A stretch of 64,000 nt of DNA, taken from positions 18,910,001 to 18,974,000 of the forward strand of contig OX485803.1 in the NCBI GenBank assembly GCA_950295325.1. The letters are read 5' to 3'. The notes under the pieces are model-generated. The model was not told the DNA's origin. It saw only the letters and a list, made by a program, of their open reading frames with translations, and searched no databases. Numbering within the stretch: position 1 is the first letter of the stretch; each line of letters begins with the position of its first letter. Origin of the DNA: Polytrichum commune (taxonomy: Eukaryota; Streptophyta; Polytrichopsida; Polytrichales; Polytrichaceae). This document shows, in pieces, positions 1-11,860 of the stretch. Made by a program: the position numbers and the translations under genes.

Positions 1-3000
1 TGCAATTCAGGGGTCCATTTCAGAATTCTATGCCGCCGCAGCCTCTGGAGCTAGTCTATAGACCTGTTGACCACCAGAGTCAGGGAGAGGAGGTTTTTGC
101 ACCTTTTATGCAGCGTTCAATCTCTGCACATACAATGGGTCCTCCACTTGGTTCTGTAGCTACCAATACTTATAATGCTGGAGTTGGTTCAGCACCCACC
201 TCTCCAAGGATGACCTACAGGGATTCATCTAACAGACTTCCAGCTGGCCAACCTCAGTCACAATCTCAACAGGTCCACCGAGCTTACGGACCAATGTATT
301 CAGATCCACAACATGGGAGAAGGCACCTTGGTCACAGTGATTCTTCCACTAGGCTAAGGCCATCAACCTCGCCTCCTCGGTATCGGGATCATCTCGGACA
401 TACAGATGACAGATTGCATAGATCTCATCAGCAGCCCTCTTTAATGACTTCTGATCCATTGCCACAAGAGCACTTTGTGTATGATATCCCTCCTATGGCA
501 TACAGCCAATATGCAGATGGAACAACAAGGTCACAATTATCTCAGTACCAAGGCCAAAATCCATTTCAGGATAATCTAAGTGTTTTCTCAGATCCTGGCT
601 ACCCAGATCACCAAGATGGTGGAGATGGAAGGCGGCATGGTTTGTACAGAGGGGAGAAGATTGTGCATCAGCCATTTCATCCCGCACACTTGAATGCATA
701 CCAAGATCTTAATCCTGCTGGAGCAGAGTCCCTGCCAGTTCACTCACGACCCCAAGAGAAACCAATGGATTGGTTAACACAGCAGGATGAACCAAGGCCA
801 CGGGTGGCTGGAGCTGGATGGCCTGGTGCTGCTGAATATGTAGATGAAGGTGGTACTGTTGAGTTTGCTCCTCTTCTACACGGTTTGGAGCCACATGGTG
901 GAAATTATCTCCATTTGCCTGAAGATTCTGATGCTCTGCTTGCACCAGTGGTTACAGATCCCTACCTTCACAGAAAGGCTGAGTGGGAGGAACCATCTGA
1001 GCTCAGTAATTTTGCATTGAGGGGTAGCATCTCTCAGTCGAGTGCTCTGCCAGCATATTCCTCAAATCTGGGTAGAGCAGTCACTGATGGCTCCCAAGCT
1101 GGCCCTTATCTTGGAAGAGTGAGTGAGACAAATCTCTATCCTGAGCCATCATCAAGGCCCAGAGAGAATCCACCGGATTTTGAGAGTACACCTGCACTAT
1201 CTGATATGGGTGGTCGTGCCCTGCCCTCTCTTCCAAACCCTAATACTCTAGCAGGTCATATCCTCACAGAAGATACCGCAGCTACAGTTGCTTTCAACCA
1301 TATGGTTCCTCATCTTTCATCCTATTCACAGAATGCGAGGAATATCGAGTCAGTCAATGCTGCTGAACTGAGGTGGGGAGGCCAAACAGGTTCTGATGAT
1401 GCAAGAGTGGAGGGGCTACCACATGCCCGTGACCAGGCCAACACCCAAGATCGGCTTCAGCAGTTGTCTGTTATAGGAGGCGTACAAGGTCAAGCTAGTA
1501 GGCCCTCAAGTGGGACAACCTTGGATGCTCTAGGGGATGGTGGCTTGCATGGATTGCATATTGGATCTGTCACCACTCAAAGCAATGAAACCTTGGTTGA
1601 AGATGATGTTGCTCTCACTGCTTTTAGTCTCCACAACATGGGTATCAGTGATAGATCTACACCTCCTAGCATTCACCAGTCCACCTCAGCAGGTCAGACA
1701 CAGCTTCCTCAGTCTATGACCAGCAAAATGACATCATTCACAGTTCCCACTCGCTCAATCCAGGTCTCAACAGAATCGTTTATACCAACTATTTCGACGC
1801 TTCCAACGTCTGTTAACACAAGCACCTCCTATTCAGAGCAAGTGCCCACCATTCCCTCCATTCTCTTTGAGCCAGTTGTTCCTGCTCCAAGAATGTCAGA
1901 AGGTGAATTTGGCAATTCATCAGGACCAAATGCTGAAGTTGAAAAGGAGAGCAACAAAGATTTTCTGTTACAGCTTTCTGCGACGGGTCATCTTGCGGAG
2001 GATATGGCTTCATCAGTCCTAAGAGGCTCTACTAAAGTACTTACACCTCTTCAAGCATCAAACAAGACACACGAGGAGGGCAAAGAAGCATGGCTGCCTG
2101 GTCCTCAAGATGCCACTGCTGTTCTCCCAGCTCCTCTCATATCTTCACCCACTTTTGCCATGCAGAATTGGGAAAAGAATCTTGCAGCTCTTGATGCAGA
2201 AGAGGAGGATGAACAAGATCGACGTGCTGCTGAAGGATCTATTTCTGAAAGGGATGTTCATGAAGTGCAGTCTCCGATTGTAGAAGTTCAAGAGGAGCCT
2301 GTGGCAGTGGTTCCAACAATAAAGGTAGTTATTAGTACTACTGTAATGGGGTGAAGGTGTGGAAGTAATTGCTATTATTTTGGAAATCTGTTCAAAGAGT
2401 CTTTTCTGATGGAAGGTCATGTGCAGGAAGCAACTGCTGATCTTCCAGGTTCTGTAGAAGACTTGAAGAAGATTGACAGCAATCCTGAAACAGCAGTGGA
2501 AGCTGAAGCCGAAGCAATTTCACGTGGTTTGCAGGTCATGCTCTGTTTGCAATACAGAATTGTTTTGAAGCATTTTGAGTATGTTCAGTTTTTGGCAGTG
2601 GGCATTGTAGACATTGACACCAATGAAAAAACTTTCTCACTTGCAGACCATTCTCAATGCTGATCTTGAAGAAATGAGAGAGCTCGGCTCTGGTACCTTT
2701 GGCACAGTTTATCATGGAAAATGGAGGGGTACAGATGTTGCTATCAAGAGAATTAAAGCTAGTTGCTTTGCAGGACGGCCTGCAGAGAGAGATCGTCTGG
2801 TAAGAAATATGAATGCATCAGTTTCTTGTCCTCTTCCTTTTGCATTTATGATGTCGTAAAGCTTATTGTAAGAGGCAGGTAAGTTTACTGATCCTGTAGG
2901 TAAGTATATGTGAGATTTTGAAAAGAGTTTGGTTGTCCGTCTTGCAGATTGCTGACTTTTGGAGGGAGGCCTGCACATTGGGTCAACTACATCATCCAAA

Positions 3001-4596
3001 TGTTGTGGCTTTCTATGGTGTGGTGCGGGATGGCCCTGGGGATACATTAGCAACTGTTACTGAGTACATGGTGAATGGGTCACTGAAACAGGTTCTCCAC
3101 AAGAAAGACAGGTAAATCAGCCGATTTGACTGTAGGCCACACACTGATAATTTTTCCTTCTTTCACTTGCATGTTGGGAGGTCCATGGTGGATCTGTCAA
3201 TTTGATTTTTCTTCTGAACAAACTGTGTTGTGACCAGAACTATTGATCGCCGAAAGCGACTGCTCATAGCAATGGATGCAGCTTTTGGAATGGAGTACCT
3301 TCACAGCAAGAATATTGTCCACTTTGATTTGAAATGTGACAACCTTCTTGTGAACATGAGAGACCCTCACCGACCTATTTGCAAGGTATACTACCACCTG
3401 TGAAGCGTGTGGTTATGGTGTGATTTCAGTCATCCTCTTTCCTCTTATCCACTACTGTAGGAATGTGGCTAGAAGTCTGAGGGAATTTTCTTGCTTTGGT
3501 ACATATTGCTATATGGGGTGCTGTTCAATCTGTTGATTATTGATGTTCTAGATTATTTGCTGTTCTATATGTCTTCAAGAAGACCGAAGGAAACTCAAAT
3601 GTGAAATTGCTGGTACTTGATGAGCATGTGTGAAGTATGAGTGATGTCAGTAGGAGTACTTGGAATGGTTTTTGTGTTTTCAGGTTGGTGATCTGGGATT
3701 GTCAAAAGTGAAGCATCAGACCATGGTTTCAGGCGGAGTTCGAGGAACATTACCATGGATGGCGCCAGAGTTATTAAATGGAAGCAGTAGCATGGTTACA
3801 GAGAAAGTATGTGCTTTTGTTCTGTTGTCAGAGGCTTAGCTGCATTTTTATACTCAAGTCTTGCAATCTTGGCCTTATACTTGGATGCTCTCTTCCTTCG
3901 CCCTATTGGAACTTCTCTTCTCTAACATTCAGAAATCAGCCAAGCTTGCAAACCTCTCAATAACTGTTTGTGTATTTTGAATGGAAGTTATTGAAAGAAA
4001 GTGTTACTTGTGTTTAGGGAAAATGAATACTTAAAGTCTGTTTTAAACTCGGGTTTTGTGACTACTTTCCACAGGTGGATGTCTTCTCCTTCGGGATAGT
4101 GATGTGGGAGCTTCTTACGGGGGAGGAGCCTTATGCAAATATGCACTATGGTGCCATTATAGGTAAGTCACTTCCTGCTTGCATAAGAATTTTTTCATAT
4201 TAATCTCAGAGACTAAGCAAGGTTCACATAGTTACAATCATGAGTGGTTTTGGCCTTTTAGAAGGGGTTGGCATATGGCTTTCAACTACTGGATGGCTAA
4301 ACATCCATACATACATTATAGTGTTGGTAAATTCTTACCAACCAACTCCATGTGCAGGAGGGATAGTTAACAACACTCTGCGACCGAAAATACCCACTTG
4401 GTGTGATCCTGTCTGGAAGTCTCTGATGGAGAGATGCTGGTCAGCAGAACCTTCATCTAGACCTAGTTTTACAGAGGTTGCAAGTGAACTGCGGGGTATG
4501 GCAGCAGCTCTTCAGCCGAAGCCTCATGGTGAGCCTCCTTTGCCCTTACTAAGACAATTAAGAGCTCCAGCTGAGCCTTCTGAATACTGGTTCTAA
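1..4596 (+). CDS. Raf-like MAPKKK protein kinase, group B type, 5'-truncated by window edge
   Basis: Serine/threonine kinase of the plant Raf-like MAPKKK family, whose group-B members act in ABA, osmotic-stress and related signalling. I place exons at 1-2324, 2427-2534, 2647-2799, 2948-3111, 3238-3385, 3684-3806, 4075-4162 and 4358-4596; all junctions are GT-AG and phase-consistent. The first exon is open to the window edge, so the true start, and probably the N-terminal PB1 domain usual in this family, lie upstream. Exon 1 encodes a long Ser/Pro/Gln-rich linker (about 765 codons visible). The kinase domain follows: glycine loop [11 protein letters not shown], lysine in VAIKRIK, catalytic loop HFDLKCDNL (Phe replaces the Arg of HRD), DLG in place of [12 protein letters not shown], and a C-lobe ending near GMAAAL. 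HFD and DLG both occur in plant Raf-like kinases, so they do not by themselves argue against activity. The protein ends at EYWF. Family assignment is strong; the exact subgroup is inferred. Confidence 0.95.
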
Positions 4597-6317
4597 TGGC
4601 ACTTGGATGGTGCTGTATATGCAGATGGCAGATAACAAGTGAGCCCAGGTCTACAAAGGATGAGATCTGATAAGGACTTACATTAAGACCTTCAAGATTG
4701 CGTCAATGGGGATTGTAAGCCATGCATTTATAATTTGTTTGTTCCATTGAAGAGTAGGCTGCAGTATGCAGTGTTGTATAGATTTGCTGGTTGTACCAGT
4801 CACTATATGGTACTGATGCAGCCAGCTAACCGGTAATGTTTTGTAAAGGAAAAGAGGAGGTTGTTTGTACAAATGTTGGCGAGCCACCACTGCTGGAATG
4901 ATAGTGTTCCTCAATGGTAAATTTCGCCAGATATCGCCAATATCATAAATATTGTAATTACCTCAACTGTTATTGAAGTGATTTTGCTCTCTGGTTGGAT
5001 AGAAGTGGGTCATCATCCTGGTTTTCAGATGGGACATGACACTGATGTCCTGTACATCAAATCTTGTGGCATAGAAGATGGATGTTAGTCAATGACCTCT
5101 AACCCAGAGATTTGTAAAGAAGTTCATTGTTAGAGCTTAGCCCTTTTTGTTGGTTGCTCAAATTGTTGTTCGTTACACTGAAGTGACTGTTTATTTGCTG
5201 TTTATTCTCTACTCATTATGTTCCCCTGTCAAGATCTCAAACACTACTCCATGTTAAAATTATTCAAGGACTTCCAAGTCTCTACGAGTATTGTGATTTT
5301 CCCATCTGTTTCCACGGGATGAAATAGAACCTTCTGAAATAGCCTATGAACCTGATTGCCAAGTAGTGGATTTTGGCGCACATACAGAATGCTCAATACT
5401 GGGGTTGGAGTCTGTGTAGTATCCTACCACAGTAGTGGTGGACAAACTTGATTTCCGCAGGAATATTACTCATTTTAATCAAAATTCTGAAATTTACTTA
5501 CACTTGCCCGCCTACTGAATAAGATGCATAATATGTCACTGACGACTTCTGTGAATTATGAAGTGGCATATATTTTGCAAGTGTGTGTGGTGAACAAGTG
5601 CGTCGATGAAATCCTTTGCAGGAGGAGGCACTGTGGCAAAAATGGCCTGAGATGGACTTTGATGATGAAGCTTGGGGATTTTGTCACAAACTTGCTATCC
5701 ACGAATCATTTGATGTTCTGGCTGGCAATCTCCGTAACAGAGTTTAAAACACAATCAAATGTGTCTTCCTCTTGCAATGTAGTGGTGGCTGCAATTTTAG
5801 GAAGCAAAAAAAACTGATGCAAGGTTTCTGAGGTTGTTATAGGTTGCATCTAGTTGCTTGGGTGGTTGTTGTACACATGATATCATAAACTTTTTGTGAC
5901 CATGTCCAAGTGGTATGCTCCAGGGAGAACCTGAAAAAAATGTAAAACATTTGCAAATAGGGGGTGAGAGGGGTTACTCCATACAAGTGCACCACTCACC
6001 ACCAACAAACAATTCCTTCAACAGTTTATAGTCCTAGAGACTACTTTTAAGTTCTAATGAATCACCAGAATTAGTTTCAGGAACTCTGAATTAGAGAAAT
6101 AAGACGCAATTGAGATGAATTAGTCATAGTGTTCCAAATATTGATTTTAACATAGATGGATGAAAAGTTCGTAAACTTGTGTGCAAGAATTTCCAACTTT
6201 GAGGAGCTGCAAGTAAGAATTAGACAGGTGCCCGCCCATTGACGTCAATTAGTCTTTTGCTATCTCACCCTTAACTTTTTCACAAACCAAATTGCACGGA
6301 GTTATGTGGCACACTAT
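4597..6317. other. 3' flank of the kinase gene; no further gene seen
   Basis: The first few hundred bases after the stop probably hold the kinase 3' UTR. A 97-codon open frame at 5524-5817 has no recognisable domain, no splice context and ordinary intergenic composition, so I do not call it a gene. Confidence 0.5.
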
Positions 6318-6754
6318 GGGTGAGTTTCCAACTAGGCCGCTTGCTCATTAGATTCTAGATAATAGTGGGTCGGAGGTGTTCTCATGTAGTTAAACACAAG
6401 TTGCGATCCCACCGCATTTTTGCGGTCCACTAGAATGTGGAGGGTCATGGACACATGCCGCTAGATTTTCATGCGCCCACTAAAGAATCTTCAACCTACA
6501 AGTGCCAACCTACAAGTGCTAGATTGAAGGGTTAAGACCGGTTGAAGACTCAAGAGAACCAATGTTGATCTAGAACTTCATCATTGGTAATTGGGAGGAG
6601 GAGGTTAGTAGGTGGGCCTGGATTTGAGAAGATGGGAGTAGCTAGTTGGCACATATGTACCCTACCCTACAAAGACTCCCTTTACATTTAGGCAGATTTA
6701 TTCTTATTCACACTAGAATGTGATGGGTGAGTGGCCTACATTGAAAATTCACCC
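6318..6754. mobile_element. Tourist-like MITE, 437 bp
   Basis: The ends form imperfect terminal inverted repeats. The left end starts GGGTGAGTTTCCA, and the reverse complement of the right end starts GGGTGAATTTTCA; similarity continues inward for about 40 bp to a shared ATTCTAG motif. The flanks are TAT on the left and TAA on the right, a degenerate 3-bp TWA-type duplication. There is no coding capacity. It shares its terminal sequence with the 122-bp element at 6884-7005. PIF/Harbinger (Tourist) affiliation is inferred from the TIR start and 3-bp target. Confidence 0.6.
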
Positions 6755-6883
6755 TAATTTTTGTATACATGAAGTTGATAGAAAATAATTAATCAAAAGA
6801 TTCAGTGTCTTGAAGTTATAAATAGCCTCAAATGTCCTCTACCTTACCCCTCAAATAATGGGTGTCCATTTTAAGGAGTTTAA

Positions 6884-7005
6884 GGATTGGTTTCCAATAT
6901 AGGGTGTTCACCCACTAGATTCTAGTGGAAATGTAGATTCCACTTGGTGGCATCTACATTTCCACTAGAATCTGGTGGGCAAGCAACCTACATGGAAACT
7001 AACTC
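6884..7005. mobile_element. Tourist-like palindromic MITE, 122 bp
   Basis: This is nearly one long hairpin. The arm at 6911-6938 pairs with 6952-6979 with one mismatch, around a 13-bp loop. The outer ends are related to the element at 6318-6754, and TAA lies immediately outside both ends (6881-6883 and 7006-7008), as expected for a PIF/Harbinger-type target duplication. No coding capacity. Confidence 0.7.
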
Positions 7006-7080
7006 TAAGTGACATGAAAGTGAGGAATAGATAATCCCCACAAATGCAAAGTTGGTTAGCAATGCAAATCTGGCATGAGA

Positions 7081-7223
7081 GGCCCTAACATTATTCAGAT
7101 CCATAACAATGTTCTGTAGGACTGACAACATTCAATGTGAATGTGGGGAATATTAGGGAAATATTCCATGGAATACTATCAGTCCCACAGAACATTGTTA
7201 TGGATCTGAATAATGTGGGGGCC
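7081..7223. repeat. Long imperfect hairpin (foldback), 143 bp
   Basis: The arm 7081-7123 is the near-exact reverse complement of 7181-7222; 35 bases around CAGATCCATAACAATG pair with a single mismatch. Pairing continues weakly inward, and the loop holds a second small palindrome (GGAATATT...AATATTCC). Read on the minus strand, several inner mismatches become G-U pairs. It could be a MITE whose target duplication is no longer visible, or a small-RNA precursor. I cannot decide between these from sequence alone. Confidence 0.65.
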
Positions 7224-7707
7224 ACCACTTTGACTTAATTTTTGTGAATAATCTCACCATAACATTGTTTGGTACCTAGTTTAGTTGTGCACCCCAATGT
7301 CTAGGGGAATTTTTGGTCAAAATCCTAGTGTTTCCAAGTCCAACCAATTACATGTTGTGATTTTTGGGTTTTCTTTAAAAAAAAAAAGAGGTATATTCCA
7401 TAGATTCCTCTGAAATGATCGATCAATTGCTTGAAGTCTTGAACTTCAACCCATTATTTCTCAAACTCAACCGGGTCATTAGTAATTAGTAGTCGGTTCA
7501 CCCCGTTCATTGGTGCCCCCTTGATCTCATTGAATAGTATGGATTGATCTCCACAAATTTTCTCCATTTCACAGGAATAGATTACAAGTTATGAACAAAT
7601 GCTATTTTATTTACAAGCAACTCCCATTGTACCCATTGTCTCCGAACTATGAGTCAATATTGTAAATTCATCAAGACATCATATCTTACATTCATATGCA
7701 TGAAGTT

Positions 7708-7845
7708 CGAGATCACCCTAAACTACCAGGTGATAGTAGAGAGGTATCCATTTTTGAATGAAGTGGTTGGCAGTTCAATTCCCGCTGTGAAATCTTCTAT
7801 TTACTTGATGGAAAAAACTAGTTAGGTAGGTAGGAAGCCAAGAGC
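7708..7845 (+). repeat. Putative tRNA-derived SINE copy
   Basis: A tRNA-like stretch carries a B-box-like AGTTCAATTCC at 7772-7782 and an A-box-like segment (GTGATAGTAGAGAGG) about 45 bp upstream. The same unit recurs, degraded, at 29046-29190 in the same orientation. It does not fold as a convincing functional tRNA, so I call it SINE-like. Confidence is limited because only two copies are visible. Confidence 0.4.
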
Positions 7846-9397
7846 GCACCCACCGTAAGGTAAGCAATAAACCCCACTCTGCACATGGAGGATTCTTGAG
7901 CAGGATAAGGCCAACGGGCTCAAATTCACATCAAATTGCCCAAAATTGGTTGGTTATTTATTTATTCATATGAATGCAAGTGAGATGATAGAGCATGTTA
8001 TAAGAACGCGTCTGAAACTCAATCTTTTTAAGAACTTGCTAGTTTTTTAACTCTTTTCGTTCCAATGTTTGAATGCGTTAAGGGAAGGGTTACAAGTGCC
8101 CCAAGCGTCTCTTATAAGTGCTTCCTTCTTGATCCTTCAATGCCTGAAATTATGAGGTTGATAACTTGGGGGAAACAACCATGTAAAATAATATTTCAAA
8201 ATTTAAGGGTTCCAATCGCTTCAAGATCCATAAATTAGAATTGTTGAGCAGTTAATGTGAACTGCTAAAGAAGTTTGACAATTCTGTTGTAGGAAAACAA
8301 ATTATTTGATCTTGGTAGAAGATCATTTGAAAAATTCTTAATAACTGCACTGAGCTTAGTTAGAGCTGGCATAAGCTAAGGGCCGGTTTGCACCATGGAC
8401 CATGAAGTCAGACCATGGAAGATGGCATTTTTTCATAGTTCTACTGGATGGTCCAACTTCCATGGTTTGATCCCTTCAAACATCAATTACAAAGCTTTTG
8501 GGCCCCTCACTAGGTGTAAATCGAATGTGGACCAAGAGGAACGATCATGCACCAAAAAGTGAATGTGCTAATCCTTTTAATATATGTCCAAAAAGGGCGG
8601 TTTTGAAAAATTCAAGTTTGATCCTTTTTTTATTGGGGGGGGGGGGTCTTTTCTTATCTTCATCTTCTCTTTTCCAAAGAAAAATACATCAAAAATTCAT
8701 TATAACAATATTTCTCTGCCATGGGCCCTTGCCTTTTTTCTACCAAAGCACCTCTTTTACCTTTCCCATCACAAAACCCATTGGACCATGTCAGTGAATG
8801 ATTTAGGTATGAAAATATGTCTTTTGGGGACCTCGAACTTCATGATCACTCTGACATTTTTTTTCCTTGGTGTAAACCGAAGTGGTCCCGGGACGAGTTC
8901 GACAACCAATCACAAATATTTAAACAAGCTGGTTTAATGGAAGAATACTAAATGTGCCATTTAGATCAGCTAATGGCAAATCACATAGGCGACATTCACA
9001 AGTGTTATTATTTTCAAATTGTTTTGTAAACAGGGGAAAACTACCTCGTCATGCAGACTTCCTTGCAAACAGATTGTCTATAACCATCTTTGATGTTCTT
9101 TCGTCTCCAATAGTAGTCCATGTATGCTACTTGCAGTTGATGAAGGTATAATAGTCGATGCAATTGCCACTTGAATGTCCACAAAATTCTATCAGCAGGG
9201 CCTCTGATATTGAATGGGCGCCATATTGTGGTACTCTGGATAATAAATGCACACAGTACATGGGAGAGAGTATGGAGGATATGACTATAGAACATACATG
9301 AGATAGTACAAGGAAGAAGACAATAAATCTGTAGCTTCATTTTCAAATAGAAGCCGATTATCACCGGTCAGAACCATTGGAATTGGCAATCTTATTG
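7846..9397. other. Intergenic, no gene supported
   Basis: AT-rich DNA with an 11-base G run near 8637 and overlapping 99- and 117-codon frames at 8498-8937 that are low-complexity and unlike any family I know. The 9000-9397 part may be the downstream continuation of the copia remnant next to it, but I could not read a conserved domain in it. Confidence 0.4.
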
Positions 9398-11860
9398 TCA
9401 GTTGGTCCGATACTTACTCCATGTCTTGGAAACATCTGGCATGGGTCCACACAAGTCCAAGTGAATAACTTGAAGTGGTTCTGTTGTGGCCATTGTCCTG
9501 TGTTGTGGAATCCTCTCATTATGCATCTTCCCAAGCAAACAATGCGCGTGGAGTACATACCTTCTTCAGCAATAGAAATTTTAGGGCTATTATGGGGCAT
9601 TCCCACTTGACATTAGTTAGAAGTAGTTTTAGTCTAAAAGCGGTTTTAGTTATCTAGGGTTCACACATACGGCTCTTTTTAGTGCCTAGCCTAGGTGGCA
9701 AATGATGTGGCATGGCTTAAAAGTGGAGGTTTTAAGCCTCAACTACCGACCCTCCCATCGGTACCTAAACATGAGGCAAGAATATTGGAACTTTAAAAGT
9801 GTCGCCTCCCACCCTTGTGATTGGTTGCTTTTTAGTCTTAGCTATGAGGGCACGAGGAGCTTCATTAACAAAAACCGATGGTAAGATAGGTGAGTAGTAA
9901 GGCATTTGGGGATGGGACAAAAACTACCCAACATTCATTGCTTGGTAGATAAAACCATGAACATGTGTGAAAGCTACTTAACTAAAACCTACTTGAAAAT
10001 CTCCAGAGCAAGTTCTTGTAGGTGCATTGGGATAGTTGGATGCCTCCACTATAACCGAGGGAGCTTTACCCGGTTTTTAGGAAATACTTTGGGTCTTAAC
10101 TAGAGTCAGGTGGGAATGCCCCATTAGCCACATAGTTGACTCTAATAGTTGATGTGGCTAATTTTGCAATGCCAACACTTAAATTTTGAGTTTGAATGGC
10201 ATCAAGCTTTCGTTGATTTCGTTGTGGACATTTAGTTGTTTGACTCCCTCAGGTGTCTTGCCTATCTCTATTGAGAAGTATTCACTCGCCCTTCCTTCTC
10301 TCTCCTCATGTGACTTCTCCTCATTGACCAAGGCCAAACTCACGTGTGGTGCTTTCTCTATCTTGTAGAGACTGTCCTTAGAATTCCTCACTCCTTTGTA
10401 TGAAAACTTTCTCAGGTTTGTCTATTTCAAGAATGCAGTATTGCTTTGAGTTAAACAAGACTAAATGTCCACAGTAAGTTTGCCTGCTGAAAGTAAATTA
10501 GCGTGGGCACCGGGCATCTAGAGAACATTTTATTTTCTTCATGTCTCCTGAAATGTTTGTGACATTCCAATGTCCTTTTCAAAAGGACATGCATGACCTG
10601 ATGTCCAGCTAGTCTAACACTCAGTGTGCAAGAAAGTTTTGAAGTTTGCAATCAACTTCATGTTTCCTGTAACGCACAAGGTGGCCCCTTAGAGCATCAC
10701 CACCCATCCTGAAAAACGGATGACTTGAACTTATATTGTGAGAGGTGGCTTGCAAAAGTGCCCCACCCATCCTGCAAAACGGATGATTTGTTGGTAGGGC
10801 TGGCTTGCAAATTGGGGTCATTTTGCAAGTCGGAGCTCCGTCCCCAAAACAACAAAGGACAAACTCCATATTCCTCTCTGATTTCCAAGGTGCCAATGAG
10901 ATTCATCTTGCTTTTGTTTCTTCCTTGTTTTATCACCTTGTATACAAGTCATGGGTGGGTCACCCGGCTTGCAAACCGGGTGACTTGAACTTATTGTGAG
11001 GATGATCCACTCTGCATTTTGTAGGATGGGTAGTGATGCTCTTAATAGAAGAACTATTCCTCCTCGTCTTCTGAAAATGCACCCATGCACATGTTGACTT
11101 CTTCTGCATATGTGGTTTGGGCTAGATGGCAGATTTTGCTTTCCCGTGTTCATTCTTGCAAGCTGATCTTGCAGAGATTTTAATTTGGTACTCAGCTTGA
11201 ACTCGGGACAATCTCAGGCTAAATGCCCAGCCTTCTGACAATTATAACATTGGAAGTCTGGTGATTTGACTCTGGTGACTCCAGTGGTTCCAGAAGGCGT
11301 GTATCTTGATCATCCTCCTCCAAGGGAATTTATGTACCTCAGTAAATTCCTCTACCTCCTCTAAAACTTCTTCTCAGGAACATAACTTCATCCTCATCCT
11401 CTTTATTTCTTTTCAATAATCCTGCTCATATCTTCCTCAAGTAGCAGGCCTTCTGGTCCTCCATAAGTAGGTCAAGTAGTTCTTCAATATCGTTTCAAAA
11501 ACTGCTCCGCTTCTAGGCAAGCTATTGAGAACTAGGCTAACTAGATCTTCAGCCGTCACAGCTGTGCATAACCTAGCAAGTTAGGTCTTCAAAAGATTGA
11601 TGTTCTAAATGTGGTCTCGTGCCCTTTTGCCTTCAAGTAGTTGATACGTTAATAGCACCTCTGAGAGCTTGGCGTCTCAAGGAGCTCTGCACATCACAAG
11701 TAATTTTCAGTCTCATCCATATCTCACCCGGATCTATCATTGACACAAAAGAATGATAGATCATGCCATTACACAACATGCTCAACATGATTATCATCTT
11801 GATTCTTGAAGAGTGAAGACACTGGACCATCATGCCCGTGTGAGCCCTAAACATTCACCC
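9398..11860 (-). mobile_element. Decayed Ty1/copia retrotransposon (gag, protease and integrase remnants)
   Basis: Read on the minus strand in the normal copia order, three remnants appear. At 11208-11249 there is a gag zinc knuckle CYNCQKAGHLA-DC with a stop inside it, preceded by a degraded gag region (about 11630-11854). At about 10450-10620 a protease-end motif resembles the usual VPG..NLLS.G.L and reads PGAHANLLSAGKL. At 9398-9559 the GAG-pre-integrase/integrase junction reads CLLGKMHNERIPQ and then LQVIHLDLCGPMP. Many stops and frameshifts show it is dead. A Tourist-like MITE (10692-11041) sits inside it, so that MITE is younger. I could not identify LTRs. Confidence 0.8.
10692..11041. 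mobile_element. Tourist-like MITE, 350 bp, TTA target duplication
   Basis: Terminal inverted repeats GAGCATCACCACCCATCCT (left) and GAGCATCACTACCCATCCT (reverse complement of right) differ at one position. TTA lies directly outside both ends (10689-10691 and 11042-11044), the signature of PIF/Harbinger insertion. Internally it holds several copies of a CACCCATCCTGnAAAACGGATGA unit and a palindrome CACCCGGCTTGCAAACCGGGTG. No coding capacity. It is nested in the copia remnant. Confidence 0.85.

Noticed and set aside
30-32. ATG at 30 as the start of the kinase
   Set aside because: The frame stays open upstream to the window edge, and the usual N-terminal domain is missing, so the start lies outside the window.
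7750-7800. Functional tRNA gene
   Set aside because: B-box-like sequence is present, but acceptor and anticodon stems do not pair, and a second degraded copy exists, which fits a SINE better.
8498-8937. Overlapping ORFs of 99 and 117 codons
   Set aside because: They run through a poly-G tract and show low-complexity hydrophobic runs with no family resemblance.
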